Assembly: GCA_029856625.1 (NCBI GenBank)
Contig: JAHKLG010000048.1
Coordinates: forward strand, 1 to 8,500
Source: Candidatus Njordarchaeota archaeon
GTDB lineage: Archaea; Asgardarchaeota; Njordarchaeia; Njordarchaeales; Njordarchaeaceae
DNA length: 8,500 bases
Direction of reading: 5' to 3'
Part shown: positions 1-5,319 of the stretch, in pieces
Position numbering within the stretch: the first letter of the stretch is position 1
Layout: every line of letters starts with the position of its first letter
The notes under the pieces: model-generated
The model's input: only the letters and a program-made list of their open reading frames with translations
Told to the model about the DNA's origin: nothing
The model's database searches: none
Program-made: the position numbers and the translations under genes

Positions 1-720
1 CCAATTACATCTTATATTGCTCTTAAACAACTCGCCCTTATTGGAGTTTTTGAGGAGATGAGGATAATAACCTATTTACCCGATCTATATGCCTTGAATC
101 TAGAACTATCCTCCGAGATACTATTTAACTTGACCGGGCTAATTGAATATTCCTGGAATCTTCTTAATAACTCTCCAAATACCTGGCTTGTGAGGAAGTA
201 TACAGAGCTTTATAAAGAGAATCACTTGCCTGCTATGAGTAACTATCGACCTCCCTTCCCTCTTCCAGATATTTTTGTAGCGAGTGGATTCGTAGTTGGG
301 CAAGCGATTGGTAAGGCATTAGAAAAAATTGATTGGAAAGTTTCATCTGATGCTCTCATAGAGGCATTAGAGGGTATGACAATCGAATCCCCTAGAGGAT
401 TAATTAAGATAAGGTCTCGGGATCATAGGGTAATCCAGGACATGTATATTGCGGGAATAACATGGGATAACATGTCGCTAAGCACGTATTATGAGAAGCC
501 AGAATACTTGCCCAGCATTTATAGGGATCTTTATAAGAAGGGGGTTTTTAAAGCCAAGTTATTAAGCAGAGTAAAATATGTTGAGCCCCCAATAGAAGTT
601 CAGATAGAAATCTCTCCGTGGTCTCTCACTAATTTACTCTTAATCCTAACCCTCATTTTGACCCCAATAGTAATTTTAGTAATTTTCTTCCATAGAAAGG
701 TTAGAAGTATTAGCAAATAA
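1..720 (+). CDS. ABC-type branched-chain amino acid / amide substrate-binding protein, C-terminal part (5'-truncated by window edge)
   Basis: The frame is open from base 1 to the stop at 718-720 (239 residues visible), so the ATG at 58 is internal and the true start lies upstream. The fragment looks like the C-terminal lobe of a LivK-like periplasmic binding protein (Peripla_BP_6 type). It has an Ala/Gly-rich helix around residues 93-110 (FVASGFVVGQAIGKALEK), then the family's late motif ALEGMTIESPRG at about 122-133, followed by the RDHR segment. After a linker, a hydrophobic helix at about 208-230 ends in a basic FHRKVR tail. This is a C-terminal membrane anchor, the usual archaeal way of holding a binding protein on the outer face of the cytoplasmic membrane. 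The inferred role is capture of an amino acid or related ligand for an ABC permease. The permease and ATPase genes are not in the window. The ligand cannot be read from this half. The family call is moderate because the N-terminal lobe is missing. Confidence 0.72.
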   Translation, partial: PITSYIALKQLALIGVFEEMRIITYLPDLYALNLELSSEILFNLTGLIEYSWNLLNNSPNTWLVRKYTELYKENHLPAMSNYRPPFPLPDIFVASGFVVGQAIGKALEKIDWKVSSDALIEALEGMTIESPRGLIKIRSRDHRVIQDMYIAGITWDNMSLSTYYEKPEYLPSIYRDLYKKGVFKAKLLSRVKYVEPPIEVQIEISPWSLTNLLLILTLILTPIVILVIFFHRKVRSISK

Positions 721-743
721 TCTCACATCATTAATTGATTCTT

Positions 744-777
744 CTTTCCAGAGAAAGTCTTCTCATTCTTTTATTTT
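744..777 (+). terminator. Hairpin plus T-rich tract after the binding-protein gene
   Basis: A 5-bp inverted repeat (CTTTC at 744-748, GAAAG at 753-757, 4-nt loop) is followed by a pyrimidine/T-rich stretch to about 777. It lies 24 nt past the stop codon. Archaeal termination depends mainly on the T-rich tract; the short stem may be incidental. Confidence 0.4.
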
Positions 778-828
778 GAAATGATTGATGAACATGCTTA
801 TGCGAAGGAGCTTCAAGTATTTCAATGT

Positions 829-843
829 TCACAACTGTTAAAA
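829..843 (+). promoter_or_regulatory. 15-bp motif upstream of HEPN/MNT, also found upstream of vapBC
   Basis: TCACAACTGTTAAAA lies 67 nt before the HEPN start and just upstream of its putative TATA box. The sequence TCATAACTGTTAAAA at 3064-3078 differs at one base and sits in the same position relative to the vapBC promoter. Its role as a shared regulator site or promoter element is inferred. Confidence 0.4.
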
Positions 844-857
844 AGATAATAATCCTT

Positions 858-865
858 TTTATATC
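858..865 (+). promoter_or_regulatory. Putative TATA box of the HEPN/MNT operon
   Basis: TTTATATC, preceded by further Ts, fits the archaeal TTTATATA-type box. It would place transcription start near 885-890, giving a leader of roughly 20-25 nt that includes the AGAGGG ribosome-binding site at 899-904. Confidence 0.5.
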
Positions 866-898
866 AGAGCATGAGCCCTAACTCCCTAATTTCCTACT

Positions 899-904
899 AG
901 AGGG
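899..904 (+). promoter_or_regulatory. Ribosome-binding site deciding the TTG start of the HEPN gene
   Basis: AGAGGG is separated by 6 nt from the TTG at 911. An in-frame stop at 887-889 and no ATG or GTG between it and 911 leave TTG 911 as the only sensible start. Confidence 0.55.
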
Positions 905-910
905 ATAATT

Positions 911-1312
911 TTGGTATCAAGAGAAAAAGATTGGCTAAGGCAAGCATTAAAGGATTTAGAGCACGCTAAAAAATCTATAGAGATGGAGGATTTTGAATGG
1001 GCTTGCTTTGCAGCTCAACAAGCCGCTGAAAAAGCTGTTAAAGCTCTTTTTCAGAAACTTGGAATAGAAATTTGGGGGCATTCTGTTTCACGCATGCTTA
1101 ATATGTTACCTAATGATCACAGGCCACCTCAGGAATTAATAGATAAAGCAAAAGAAATCGATAAGCATTATATTCCTTCGAGATATCCTAATTTTCATCC
1201 AGAAGGAGCACCATTAGATTATTATACAAAAGAGGAGGCTAAGAGGGCCGTTAAATATGCAGAAGAAATCATTGAATTCTGCAAAAGTAAAATTATTCAA
1301 AATGAACTATAA
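911..1312 (+). CDS. HEPN domain protein, toxin partner of an MNT nucleotidyltransferase
   Basis: This 133-residue, mostly helical protein matches the single-domain HEPN family (PF05168 type). The N-terminal helix starts KDWLRQALKDLEHAKKSIE. It is followed by the characteristic CFAAQQAAEKAVKALF helix (residues 32-47), a GHSVSRML segment (57-63) and the late motif SRYPNFHPEGAP (90-101). R91 and H96 form an R-X4-H arrangement like the catalytic motif of HEPN ribonucleases. Many relatives of this subfamily keep only the RYP part, so activity is not assured. It overlaps the MNT gene by 11 nt, the standard HEPN-toxin/MNT-antitoxin arrangement. In studied pairs the HEPN protein is an RNase and the MNT partner silences it by binding or by modifying it with nucleotides. 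The HXY tyrosine that is modified in Shewanella-type HepT is not present here, since H96 is followed by P-E. The protein is expected to be cytoplasmic and to start at TTG. Confidence 0.88.
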   Translation: MVSREKDWLRQALKDLEHAKKSIEMEDFEWACFAAQQAAEKAVKALFQKLGIEIWGHSVSRMLNMLPNDHRPPQELIDKAKEIDKHYIPSRYPNFHPEGAPLDYYTKEEAKRAVKYAEEIIEFCKSKIIQNEL

Positions 1313-1667
1313 GGAAATTTTAGAAGCTCTAAAAAAGTATGCTGAAAAAATGCTCGAAAAAGGGGCAAAGGTTATCATATTGATAGGATCGCTCGCTAAA
1401 GGTAATTATACTGCATTCTCTGACGCAGATGTAATAATAATTTCCGACAATGTACCTGAAAATTTATTAGATAGAATAAAAATGTTCATAGATCCCACAC
1501 TACCAATAGATATACAGCCTCGCGTATACACCACTAAAGAAATCTTAAAAATGGCCCACCAGAAAAGAAAAATTATTGAAGAAATCCTAAATCATGGTAA
1601 AATATTAGCGGGAGATGAGAAAATACTGAAAGAAATAGAGAAATCTTTGGGAGAAAAACGATACTAA
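1302..1667 (+). CDS. MNT-type minimal nucleotidyltransferase, antitoxin partner of the HEPN protein
   Basis: This 121-residue protein has the polymerase-beta-like nucleotidyltransferase fold in minimal form. The signature G29-S30-X10-D41-A-D43 (GSLAKGNYTAFSDAD) supplies two metal-binding aspartates, and D70 in the strand PIDIQPR supplies the third, so the active site appears intact. I chose the ATG at 1302 because the family N-terminus (short helix, then the strand VIILIGS) begins here. Extending upstream to an ATG at 1257 would add 15 non-family residues and overlap the HEPN gene by 56 nt. The ATG lies inside the last codons of the HEPN gene (11-nt overlap) with no clear Shine-Dalgarno, which suggests translational coupling. 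Known relatives (MntA) transfer AMP to the HEPN toxin or bind it; which occurs here cannot be told. Confidence 0.88.
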   Translation: MNYKEILEALKKYAEKMLEKGAKVIILIGSLAKGNYTAFSDADVIIISDNVPENLLDRIKMFIDPTLPIDIQPRVYTTKEILKMAHQKRKIIEEILNHGKILAGDEKILKEIEKSLGEKRY

Positions 1668-1710
1668 AATATCTGTAGAGAGAAACTACCAAAACATAAA
1701 AAGATCAAAA

Positions 1711-1718
1711 CTATATTA
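1711..1718 (+). promoter_or_regulatory. Possible TATA box of gyaR
   Basis: CTATATTA, preceded by the A-rich stretch ATCAAAA, is the best TATA/BRE candidate before gyaR. It predicts a start near 1738-1742 and a leader of about 60 nt. A second AT-rich candidate (AATTATTAAG, 1756-1765) would give a much shorter leader, so the choice is uncertain. Confidence 0.35.
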
Positions 1719-1736
1719 TTCAAAATTTTCAATAAT
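1715..1736. promoter_or_regulatory. 22-bp near-perfect palindrome in the gyaR promoter (operator candidate)
   Basis: The half-sites ATTATTCAAAA and TTTTCAATAAT are reverse complements except for one symmetric C:C position (1721/1730), so 20 of 22 positions are palindromic, with the centre between 1725 and 1726. It overlaps the end of the putative TATA box and the region up to the predicted start site, where a bound dimeric repressor would block TBP/TFB or RNA polymerase. There is no loop, so an RNA hairpin role is less likely. Confidence 0.45.
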
Positions 1737-1799
1737 GACTCCACATACTGGAAAGAATTATTAAGAGTAGATAATAATGAATTAAAGGGGTGGTTTACT

Positions 1800-2813
1800 A
1801 TGAAAAAACCAAAGGTCTTTATTACTCGCGAAATACCAGAAAAAGGTATTGAGATGATTAAGGAATACTATGATGTAGAGGTCTGGCCTGAATACTATCC
1901 ACCACCTAAGGAAGTTATTATTAATAAAGCGAAAGATGTTGATGCACTAGTTACTCTCTTAACGGATCCTATAGATGAGGAGGTTTTGAGAGAAGCTAAG
2001 AATTTGAGAATAATTGCTCAATATGCTGTCGGTTATGATAATATTGATATCGAAGCTTGCACCAAGAGAGGAATATCTGTTACCAACACACCCGGAGTTC
2101 TTACAGAAGCGGTTGCTGATCTAACATGGGCTCTAATTCTCGCTATTACTCGAAGAATTGTTGAAGCGGATAAATTTGTTAGAAGCGGGGAGTGGGAGAA
2201 AACGAGAACTGGTTGGCATCCTCAGATGATGCTTGGAGCAGAGCTTAATGGCAAGATTCTCGGTATTATCGGGATGGGTAGAATTGGATCGGCTGTGGCT
2301 AGGAGAGCAAAATGTTTTGGGATGAAAGTGATTTACTATGATAAGTATAGGAAAGAAGATATTGAGAAGGAGATTGGGGCTAAATTTGTCGAGCTGGAAG
2401 AGCTTCTTAGGACAGCTGATATAATTTCCATTCATGTCCCATTAACTCCAGAGACTAGAAGAATGATTGGTGAGAAGGAACTTAGAATGATGAAGAAGAC
2501 TGCTTATCTAATAAATACTAGCAGAGGTGCCGTTTTGGACGAAAAAGCTTTATTTAAAGCTCTTAAAGAAGGATGGATCGCTGGAGCTGCGTTAGATGTT
2601 TTCGAAAAAGAACCTACACCTAAGGATAACCCATTATTAGCTCTAGAGAATATTGTGGTTACTCCTCACATAGGAAGCGCCACCATTGAAACTAGGACTA
2701 GAATGGCTGAGATTGTTGCTGAGAATCTGATAGCGTTCTACAATGGTAAGATCCCACCTAACTTGGTTAATCCCGAAGTAGTAAAAATTAGGAAACCCGG
2801 TTTTTCCTTATAA
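1800..2813 (+). CDS. gyaR: Glyoxylate reductase, D-isomer 2-hydroxyacid dehydrogenase family
   Basis: This 337-residue enzyme reduces glyoxylate (and probably hydroxypyruvate) to the 2-hydroxyacid with NAD(P)H in the cytoplasm. It has full family length and strongly resembles Thermococcales GyaR, including the N-terminus PKVFITREIPEKGI, the YAVGYDNID loop (75-83) and the C-terminal VKIRKPGF. The Rossmann motif is G158-M-G-R-I-G163. The catalytic triad is R242 (in NTSRG), E271 (DVFEKEP) and H290 (TPHIGSAT). D181 after the second Rossmann strand (IYYDKYR) replaces the small/basic SRTR pattern that I recall from the NADP-using Pyrococcus/Thermococcus enzymes, which suggests an NAD(H) preference. 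A GGGGTGG element (1787-1793) lies 6 nt before the ATG. The gene stands alone, with a palindrome in its promoter region and a T7 tract about 100 nt past the stop. Confidence 0.9.
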   Translation: MKKPKVFITREIPEKGIEMIKEYYDVEVWPEYYPPPKEVIINKAKDVDALVTLLTDPIDEEVLREAKNLRIIAQYAVGYDNIDIEACTKRGISVTNTPGVLTEAVADLTWALILAITRRIVEADKFVRSGEWEKTRTGWHPQMMLGAELNGKILGIIGMGRIGSAVARRAKCFGMKVIYYDKYRKEDIEKEIGAKFVELEELLRTADIISIHVPLTPETRRMIGEKELRMMKKTAYLINTSRGAVLDEKALFKALKEGWIAGAALDVFEKEPTPKDNPLLALENIVVTPHIGSATIETRTRMAEIVAENLIAFYNGKIPPNLVNPEVVKIRKPGFSL

Positions 2814-2909
2814 TTCATCCACTGTATATGTATATTTATCAAAATATTCAGATTTTTCATGGACGCAATATGAGAAGTGGCCAAGAAGCCAAGAAAATAA
2901 AACTAATAG

Positions 2910-2916
2910 TTTTTTT
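2910..2916 (+). terminator. T7 tract, likely gyaR terminator
   Basis: Seven consecutive Ts lie about 100 nt after the gyaR stop. Oligo-T stretches on the non-template strand are the main archaeal intrinsic termination signal. A weaker T5 run at 2851-2855 comes first and may also contribute. Confidence 0.45.
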
Positions 2917-3063
2917 CGATGAAGCATTATTCCCATTTTAACATAAACAGGTGGATTAGAAACAATTTTCTGGTAATTCATTATCCTCTAATGCTAATTT
3001 TTAATTTAACTGAACGGAAGATACCACGATTCATAAAACATAATTCTTAACCGATTTAGTGAA

Positions 3064-3078
3064 TCATAACTGTTAAAA
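3064..3078 (+). promoter_or_regulatory. Second copy of the 15-bp motif shared by the two toxin-antitoxin promoters
   Basis: TCATAACTGTTAAAA matches 829-843 at 14 of 15 positions. It abuts the first AT-rich box of the vapBC promoter and ends 50 nt before the vapB start codon. Confidence 0.4.
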
Positions 3079-3100
3079 TATATTACCGATTATATATTAC
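3078..3100 (+). promoter_or_regulatory. vapBC promoter with tandem ATATATTAC repeats
   Basis: ATATATTAC occurs at 3078-3086 and again at 3092-3100, a 14-bp period. Either copy could act as a TATA box. The first would start RNA near 3105-3110 and keep the GAGGTG ribosome site; the second would start at about 3119-3122 and give a nearly leaderless message. Repeats of this kind are also what a ribbon-helix-helix VapB could bind for autoregulation, which is inferred here. Confidence 0.45.
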
Positions 3101-3115
3101 AAAATTCATAATACT

Positions 3116-3121
3116 GAGGTG
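3116..3121 (+). promoter_or_regulatory. Strong ribosome-binding site choosing the first of two vapB ATGs
   Basis: GAGGTG matches the archaeal anti-Shine-Dalgarno complement exactly. The ATG at 3129 is 7 nt away, while the alternative ATG at 3135 is 13 nt away, so 3129 is preferred. Confidence 0.7.
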
Positions 3122-3128
3122 CTCCTCC

Positions 3129-3356
3129 ATGTCTATGGTTGTAGTCTCTGCCAGAATTCCTAAAGAGTTAAAGGAGAAGGCTAAAGTATATGGTATCGAT
3201 ATCTCGGAGGTTCTTCGAAGAGCTTTGGAGAAAGAAATAAGGAAAAGAGAGCTTAAGGAAATAGATGAATTGCTTAATAAATTAAGGAGAGAGCTACATG
3301 GTATCACGACAGAAGAGATAGTAAGAGTTATTAGGGAATCGCGTGAGGAGAGATGA
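3129..3356 (+). CDS. vapB: VapB-type antitoxin, ribbon-helix-helix (CopG/Arc-like)
   Basis: This 75-residue protein begins with a short beta strand (residues 3-9, MVVVSAR). Two helices follow (about 11-20 and 25-39, with the turn GIDISEVLRRAL), the ribbon-helix-helix DNA-binding fold. The charged helical tail (about 40-75, ELKEIDELLNKLRREL onwards) would wrap and block the VapC active site. It dimerises on DNA, and such antitoxins usually repress their own operon together with VapC; the repeats at 3078-3100 are the obvious candidate site. The stop overlaps the vapC start by ATGA (3353-3356), so the two are translationally coupled. Confidence 0.88.
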   Translation: MSMVVVSARIPKELKEKAKVYGIDISEVLRRALEKEIRKRELKEIDELLNKLRRELHGITTEEIVRVIRESREER

Positions 3357-3820
3357 AGTACCTCCTTGATGCCAGCGCATTAGTAGAGCTCTTTCTAAAG
3401 CTTGATGCTAAGAGCTTATTAGAGATATTAAGAAAGAGTTGTATTCTTGATTTGACGATTTACGAATTTTGTAACGCCTTATGGAAACTAGCTAAAATAA
3501 AAAAGCTAATAACCAAGGATGCAGCTATCGCTGGTGCTGAGTTATTAGAGAAAGTTATTGCTGGGAAAATGTTAGAAGTATCTAGTGGAACCGCGAAACT
3601 GAGAGACCTTATGGATAAAGCATTAAGAAGTGGCATGAATATCTATGACTCCGCTTATATTCATATCGCTGATAAGAGAAAGGTAGTACTTGTTACTGAG
3701 GATTCTGGACTTTATACAAATGCTAAAGAAGTTTTTGGTATAGAAGTTATTAGAGTGAGAGAACTGCTGGAAAGGGAGCTAACTAGTGGTAAAAATCATA
3801 ACAAGGGGGCATTCATGTGA
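3353..3820 (+). CDS. vapC: VapC-type PIN domain ribonuclease toxin
   Basis: This 155-residue PIN domain nuclease has the four acidic positions that bind the catalytic metal: D6 (YLLDASAL), E38 (IYEFCNAL), D99 (NIYDSAY) and D117 (VTEDSGL). All are present, so the toxin should be active. VapC proteins cleave defined RNAs, often tRNA or rRNA; the target here is unknown. The domain ends at about residue 141, and the last 14 residues are polar and probably disordered. It is cytoplasmic and paired with the upstream ribbon-helix-helix antitoxin through a 4-nt overlap. The next gene, an Hjc-like resolvase, starts only 27 nt downstream, so the toxin pair may lead a longer transcript. Confidence 0.9.
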   Translation: MKYLLDASALVELFLKLDAKSLLEILRKSCILDLTIYEFCNALWKLAKIKKLITKDAAIAGAELLEKVIAGKMLEVSSGTAKLRDLMDKALRSGMNIYDSAYIHIADKRKVVLVTEDSGLYTNAKEVFGIEVIRVRELLERELTSGKNHNKGAFM

Positions 3821-3834
3821 CGTTTATAGGTATA

Positions 3835-3840
3835 GGAGGT
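3835..3840 (+). promoter_or_regulatory. Ribosome-binding site supporting the TTG start of the Hjc-like gene
   Basis: GGAGGT lies 7 nt before TTG 3848. The protein starting there opens with the GELAE helix expected at the Hjc N-terminus, so both signals agree on a TTG start. Confidence 0.65.
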
Positions 3841-3847
3841 TAAGACC

Positions 3848-4441
3848 TTGTCCTACGAAATTGGTGAATTAGCTGAGAAGGAACTGGTAGAGATTTTTGA
3901 GAAGAATAAACTTACAGCAATAAAAATACCCTTATCTGGTAGATCACAACTACTACCAGATATAATAGTTCCCAGAAGGGGAATTCTATACGGCTTTGAG
4001 GTAAAGGCTGTAAGGGATAAAGATAGAGCTAGTTTTTCAGGCAAAGGCTTCGATAACTTATTAGACTGGTTAGTAATTTTAAGGAAGGAAGGAATACCGG
4101 CTAAGGCTTATCTCGCGGTTAAACTAGGAAATACATGGTACTTTGTCGAGATTGATAAGAGAACGAAGGAAGTAAAGATTCCGAGTGATGAGATGATCGA
4201 TCTTGATGAGATGTTACGAATTTTGAAAGGAAGAAAGAAGAGAAAGAAAGTTGATTGTACAGTGCGTATAATGGGATCTAAGGAGGACGCTTATAAGCTT
4301 CTTAAGATAATAAGGGATTGTCTGGAGAAAAAAGGATATATTGTAAAAACAACAGAGCTTGAGGTTTATAAGGACAAGAAGACTAGAGAAGAGATCGATA
4401 GAAAAAGAACGAGAATATACATAAATCTGAAGAAGAAGTGA
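3848..4441 (+). CDS. hjc: Archaeal Holliday junction resolvase (Hjc-like) with an extra C-terminal domain
   Basis: This 197-residue protein has an N-terminal Hjc nuclease of about 125 residues. The residues matching the Sulfolobus Hjc active site are spaced exactly as in that enzyme: E10 in the first helix, S30 (PLSGRS), D38 (PDII), E51 and K53 (FEVK). Hjc dimers cut four-way DNA junctions symmetrically during recombination and fork repair. Ordinary Hjc proteins are about 130-145 residues. Here a basic linker (KGRKKRKK, 127-134) leads to a further beta-alpha-beta-like segment: TVRIMG (138-143), a helix with DAYKLLKIIRDCLEKKG (147-163), then strands at about 164-173 and 187-195. I cannot name this segment. 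It could be an added nucleic-acid or protein contact domain. It follows vapC by 27 nt and precedes the radical SAM gene by 10 nt. The alternative is a relative with another structure-specific nuclease role (Hje-like). The nuclease call is good; the exact substrate is not proven. Confidence 0.82.
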   Translation: MSYEIGELAEKELVEIFEKNKLTAIKIPLSGRSQLLPDIIVPRRGILYGFEVKAVRDKDRASFSGKGFDNLLDWLVILRKEGIPAKAYLAVKLGNTWYFVEIDKRTKEVKIPSDEMIDLDEMLRILKGRKKRKKVDCTVRIMGSKEDAYKLLKIIRDCLEKKGYIVKTTELEVYKDKKTREEIDRKRTRIYINLKKK

Positions 4442-4451
4442 GTGAGGCTAA

Positions 4452-5237
4452 ATGATAAATCCCCTAAAACTCTCTGTAGAGGTCAATAGGATAGTATGTA
4501 GAGAGGAGCATGGCATATTTCTTAGGAGATACTGGAGGTTTCGAGGCGGCAAATGGTATGGTGGAATAGCTACTGCTGATTGTGTGGGATGCAACTTAAG
4601 ATGTAAGTTCTGCGGGCCGGTCTTATACATGACGAAAAATAAGTTAATAGGCGAGTTTAAAACTCCAGAAGAGGTTGCTAAGAGGCTCGTTAATATCGCT
4701 TTTAAGAAGAACTATAGATACGTAAGAGTAAGTGGTGGGGAACCAACAATATGTATTGAGCATCTTTTCCAGCTATTAGAAATAATTGGGGACTACCCAT
4801 TTGTTTTCATTCTAGAGACTAATGGAATCTTGATAGGTCATGATAAATCTATTGCGAAGAGACTAAGTAATTATGAGAATGTGCATGTGAGAGTTTCCCT
4901 TAAAGGGACGAATAGGGAGGAATTTCAGAGACTGTCAATGGCTTATGGAGAATTCTTTGATTACCAGTTAAGGGCTTTAGAAAATTTATTGAATTATGGG
5001 GTATCCTTTCATCCAGCAGTAGTGGCTAGCTTCACATCTAGTGAGAATATAAATAAGCTCAAAAAAGTATTAGCAGAGATCGATAAAGAGATGGCCGAAA
5101 ATCTTGAGATAGAGTATATAGTTCTTTACCCGCATGTGATAGAATCCCTAAAAAGACATGGCTTAGTACCAACGAAGGCCTATACAGTAGATTGGGAACT
5201 CATAGACTCAAATGAGTTCATAGCGAGATATCTCTAA
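4452..5237 (+). CDS. Uncharacterised radical SAM protein (PflA-like, probably the COG5014 group)
   Basis: This 261-residue radical SAM enzyme has the [4Fe-4S] motif C47-X3-C51-X2-C54 (CNLRCKFC) and the SAM-binding motif SGGEP (94-98). Conserved-looking blocks flank them: RYWRFRGGKWYGGIATAD (26-43), LETNG on a central strand (about 120-125) and VRVSLKGTN (about 145-154). These blocks remind me of an uncharacterised archaeal/bacterial group distantly related to pyruvate formate-lyase activating enzymes. The group assignment is from memory and not checked. The protein would cleave SAM reductively to a 5'-deoxyadenosyl radical; its substrate is unknown. There is no extra Fe-S cluster domain after the core. 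It starts 10 nt after the Hjc-like gene with a TGAGG ribosome site (4443-4447), so it is probably on the same transcript. No partner protein that it could activate is visible nearby. Confidence 0.85.
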   Translation: MINPLKLSVEVNRIVCREEHGIFLRRYWRFRGGKWYGGIATADCVGCNLRCKFCGPVLYMTKNKLIGEFKTPEEVAKRLVNIAFKKNYRYVRVSGGEPTICIEHLFQLLEIIGDYPFVFILETNGILIGHDKSIAKRLSNYENVHVRVSLKGTNREEFQRLSMAYGEFFDYQLRALENLLNYGVSFHPAVVASFTSSENINKLKKVLAEIDKEMAENLEIEYIVLYPHVIESLKRHGLVPTKAYTVDWELIDSNEFIARYL

Positions 5238-5251
5238 CGCAATTATTTAAG

Positions 5252-5293
5252 CATATGCTTAGTTCTTTAAAAGTTCTTTATATATCATATGCT
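5252..5293 (+). promoter_or_regulatory. Nested direct repeats around a TATA box upstream of the stomatin gene
   Basis: The order is CATATGCT (5252-5259), AGTTCTTTA (5261-5269), AGTTCTTTA (5272-5280), TATAT (5281-5285), CATATGCT (5286-5293). The inner pair repeats with an 11-bp period, one helical turn. The second inner copy runs straight into TTTATATAT (5277-5285), a good TATA box. The outer pair brackets the whole element. This could be a regulator-controlled promoter, with transcription start near 5308 and a leader of about 70 nt. Confidence 0.45.
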
Positions 5294-5319
5294 ACAAGAA
5301 GAGTTTAATAAAAACAATA

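Larger units (their letters stand above)
2814..3128. other. Intergenic region between gyaR and vapBC (315 bp)
   Basis: It is very AT-rich with stops in all frames, and no coding sequence is credible. The left part holds T-rich termination candidates (T5 at 2851-2855, T7 at 2910-2916). The right part from about 3028 holds the vapBC control region: GATTCA (3028-3033) facing TGAATC (3060-3065), the 15-bp motif shared with the HEPN operon, and two ATATATTAC repeats. I see nothing recognisable in 2920-3027. Confidence 0.6.

Noticed and set aside
58..60. ATG at 58 as the start of the binding-protein gene
   Set aside because: The frame is open to the window edge with plausible protein sequence upstream, and starting here would leave only part of the C-terminal lobe. 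The true start lies outside the window.
1257..1301. Longer MNT reading frame beginning at ATG 1257
   Set aside because: The extra 15 residues lie inside the HEPN gene in another frame, have no family resemblance and no ribosome site. ATG 1302 matches the family N-terminus.
2133..2435. 100-codon minus-strand open frame inside gyaR
   Set aside because: The composition (Ser/Asn/His-rich, no motif) is that of an antisense shadow; gyaR on the + strand is a complete known enzyme.
2917..3013. Possible C/D box small RNA (CGATGAA near 2917, CTGA near 3010)
   Set aside because: The C box is imperfect and the box spacing of about 90 nt is too long for archaeal C/D sRNAs. No internal C'/D' pair was found.
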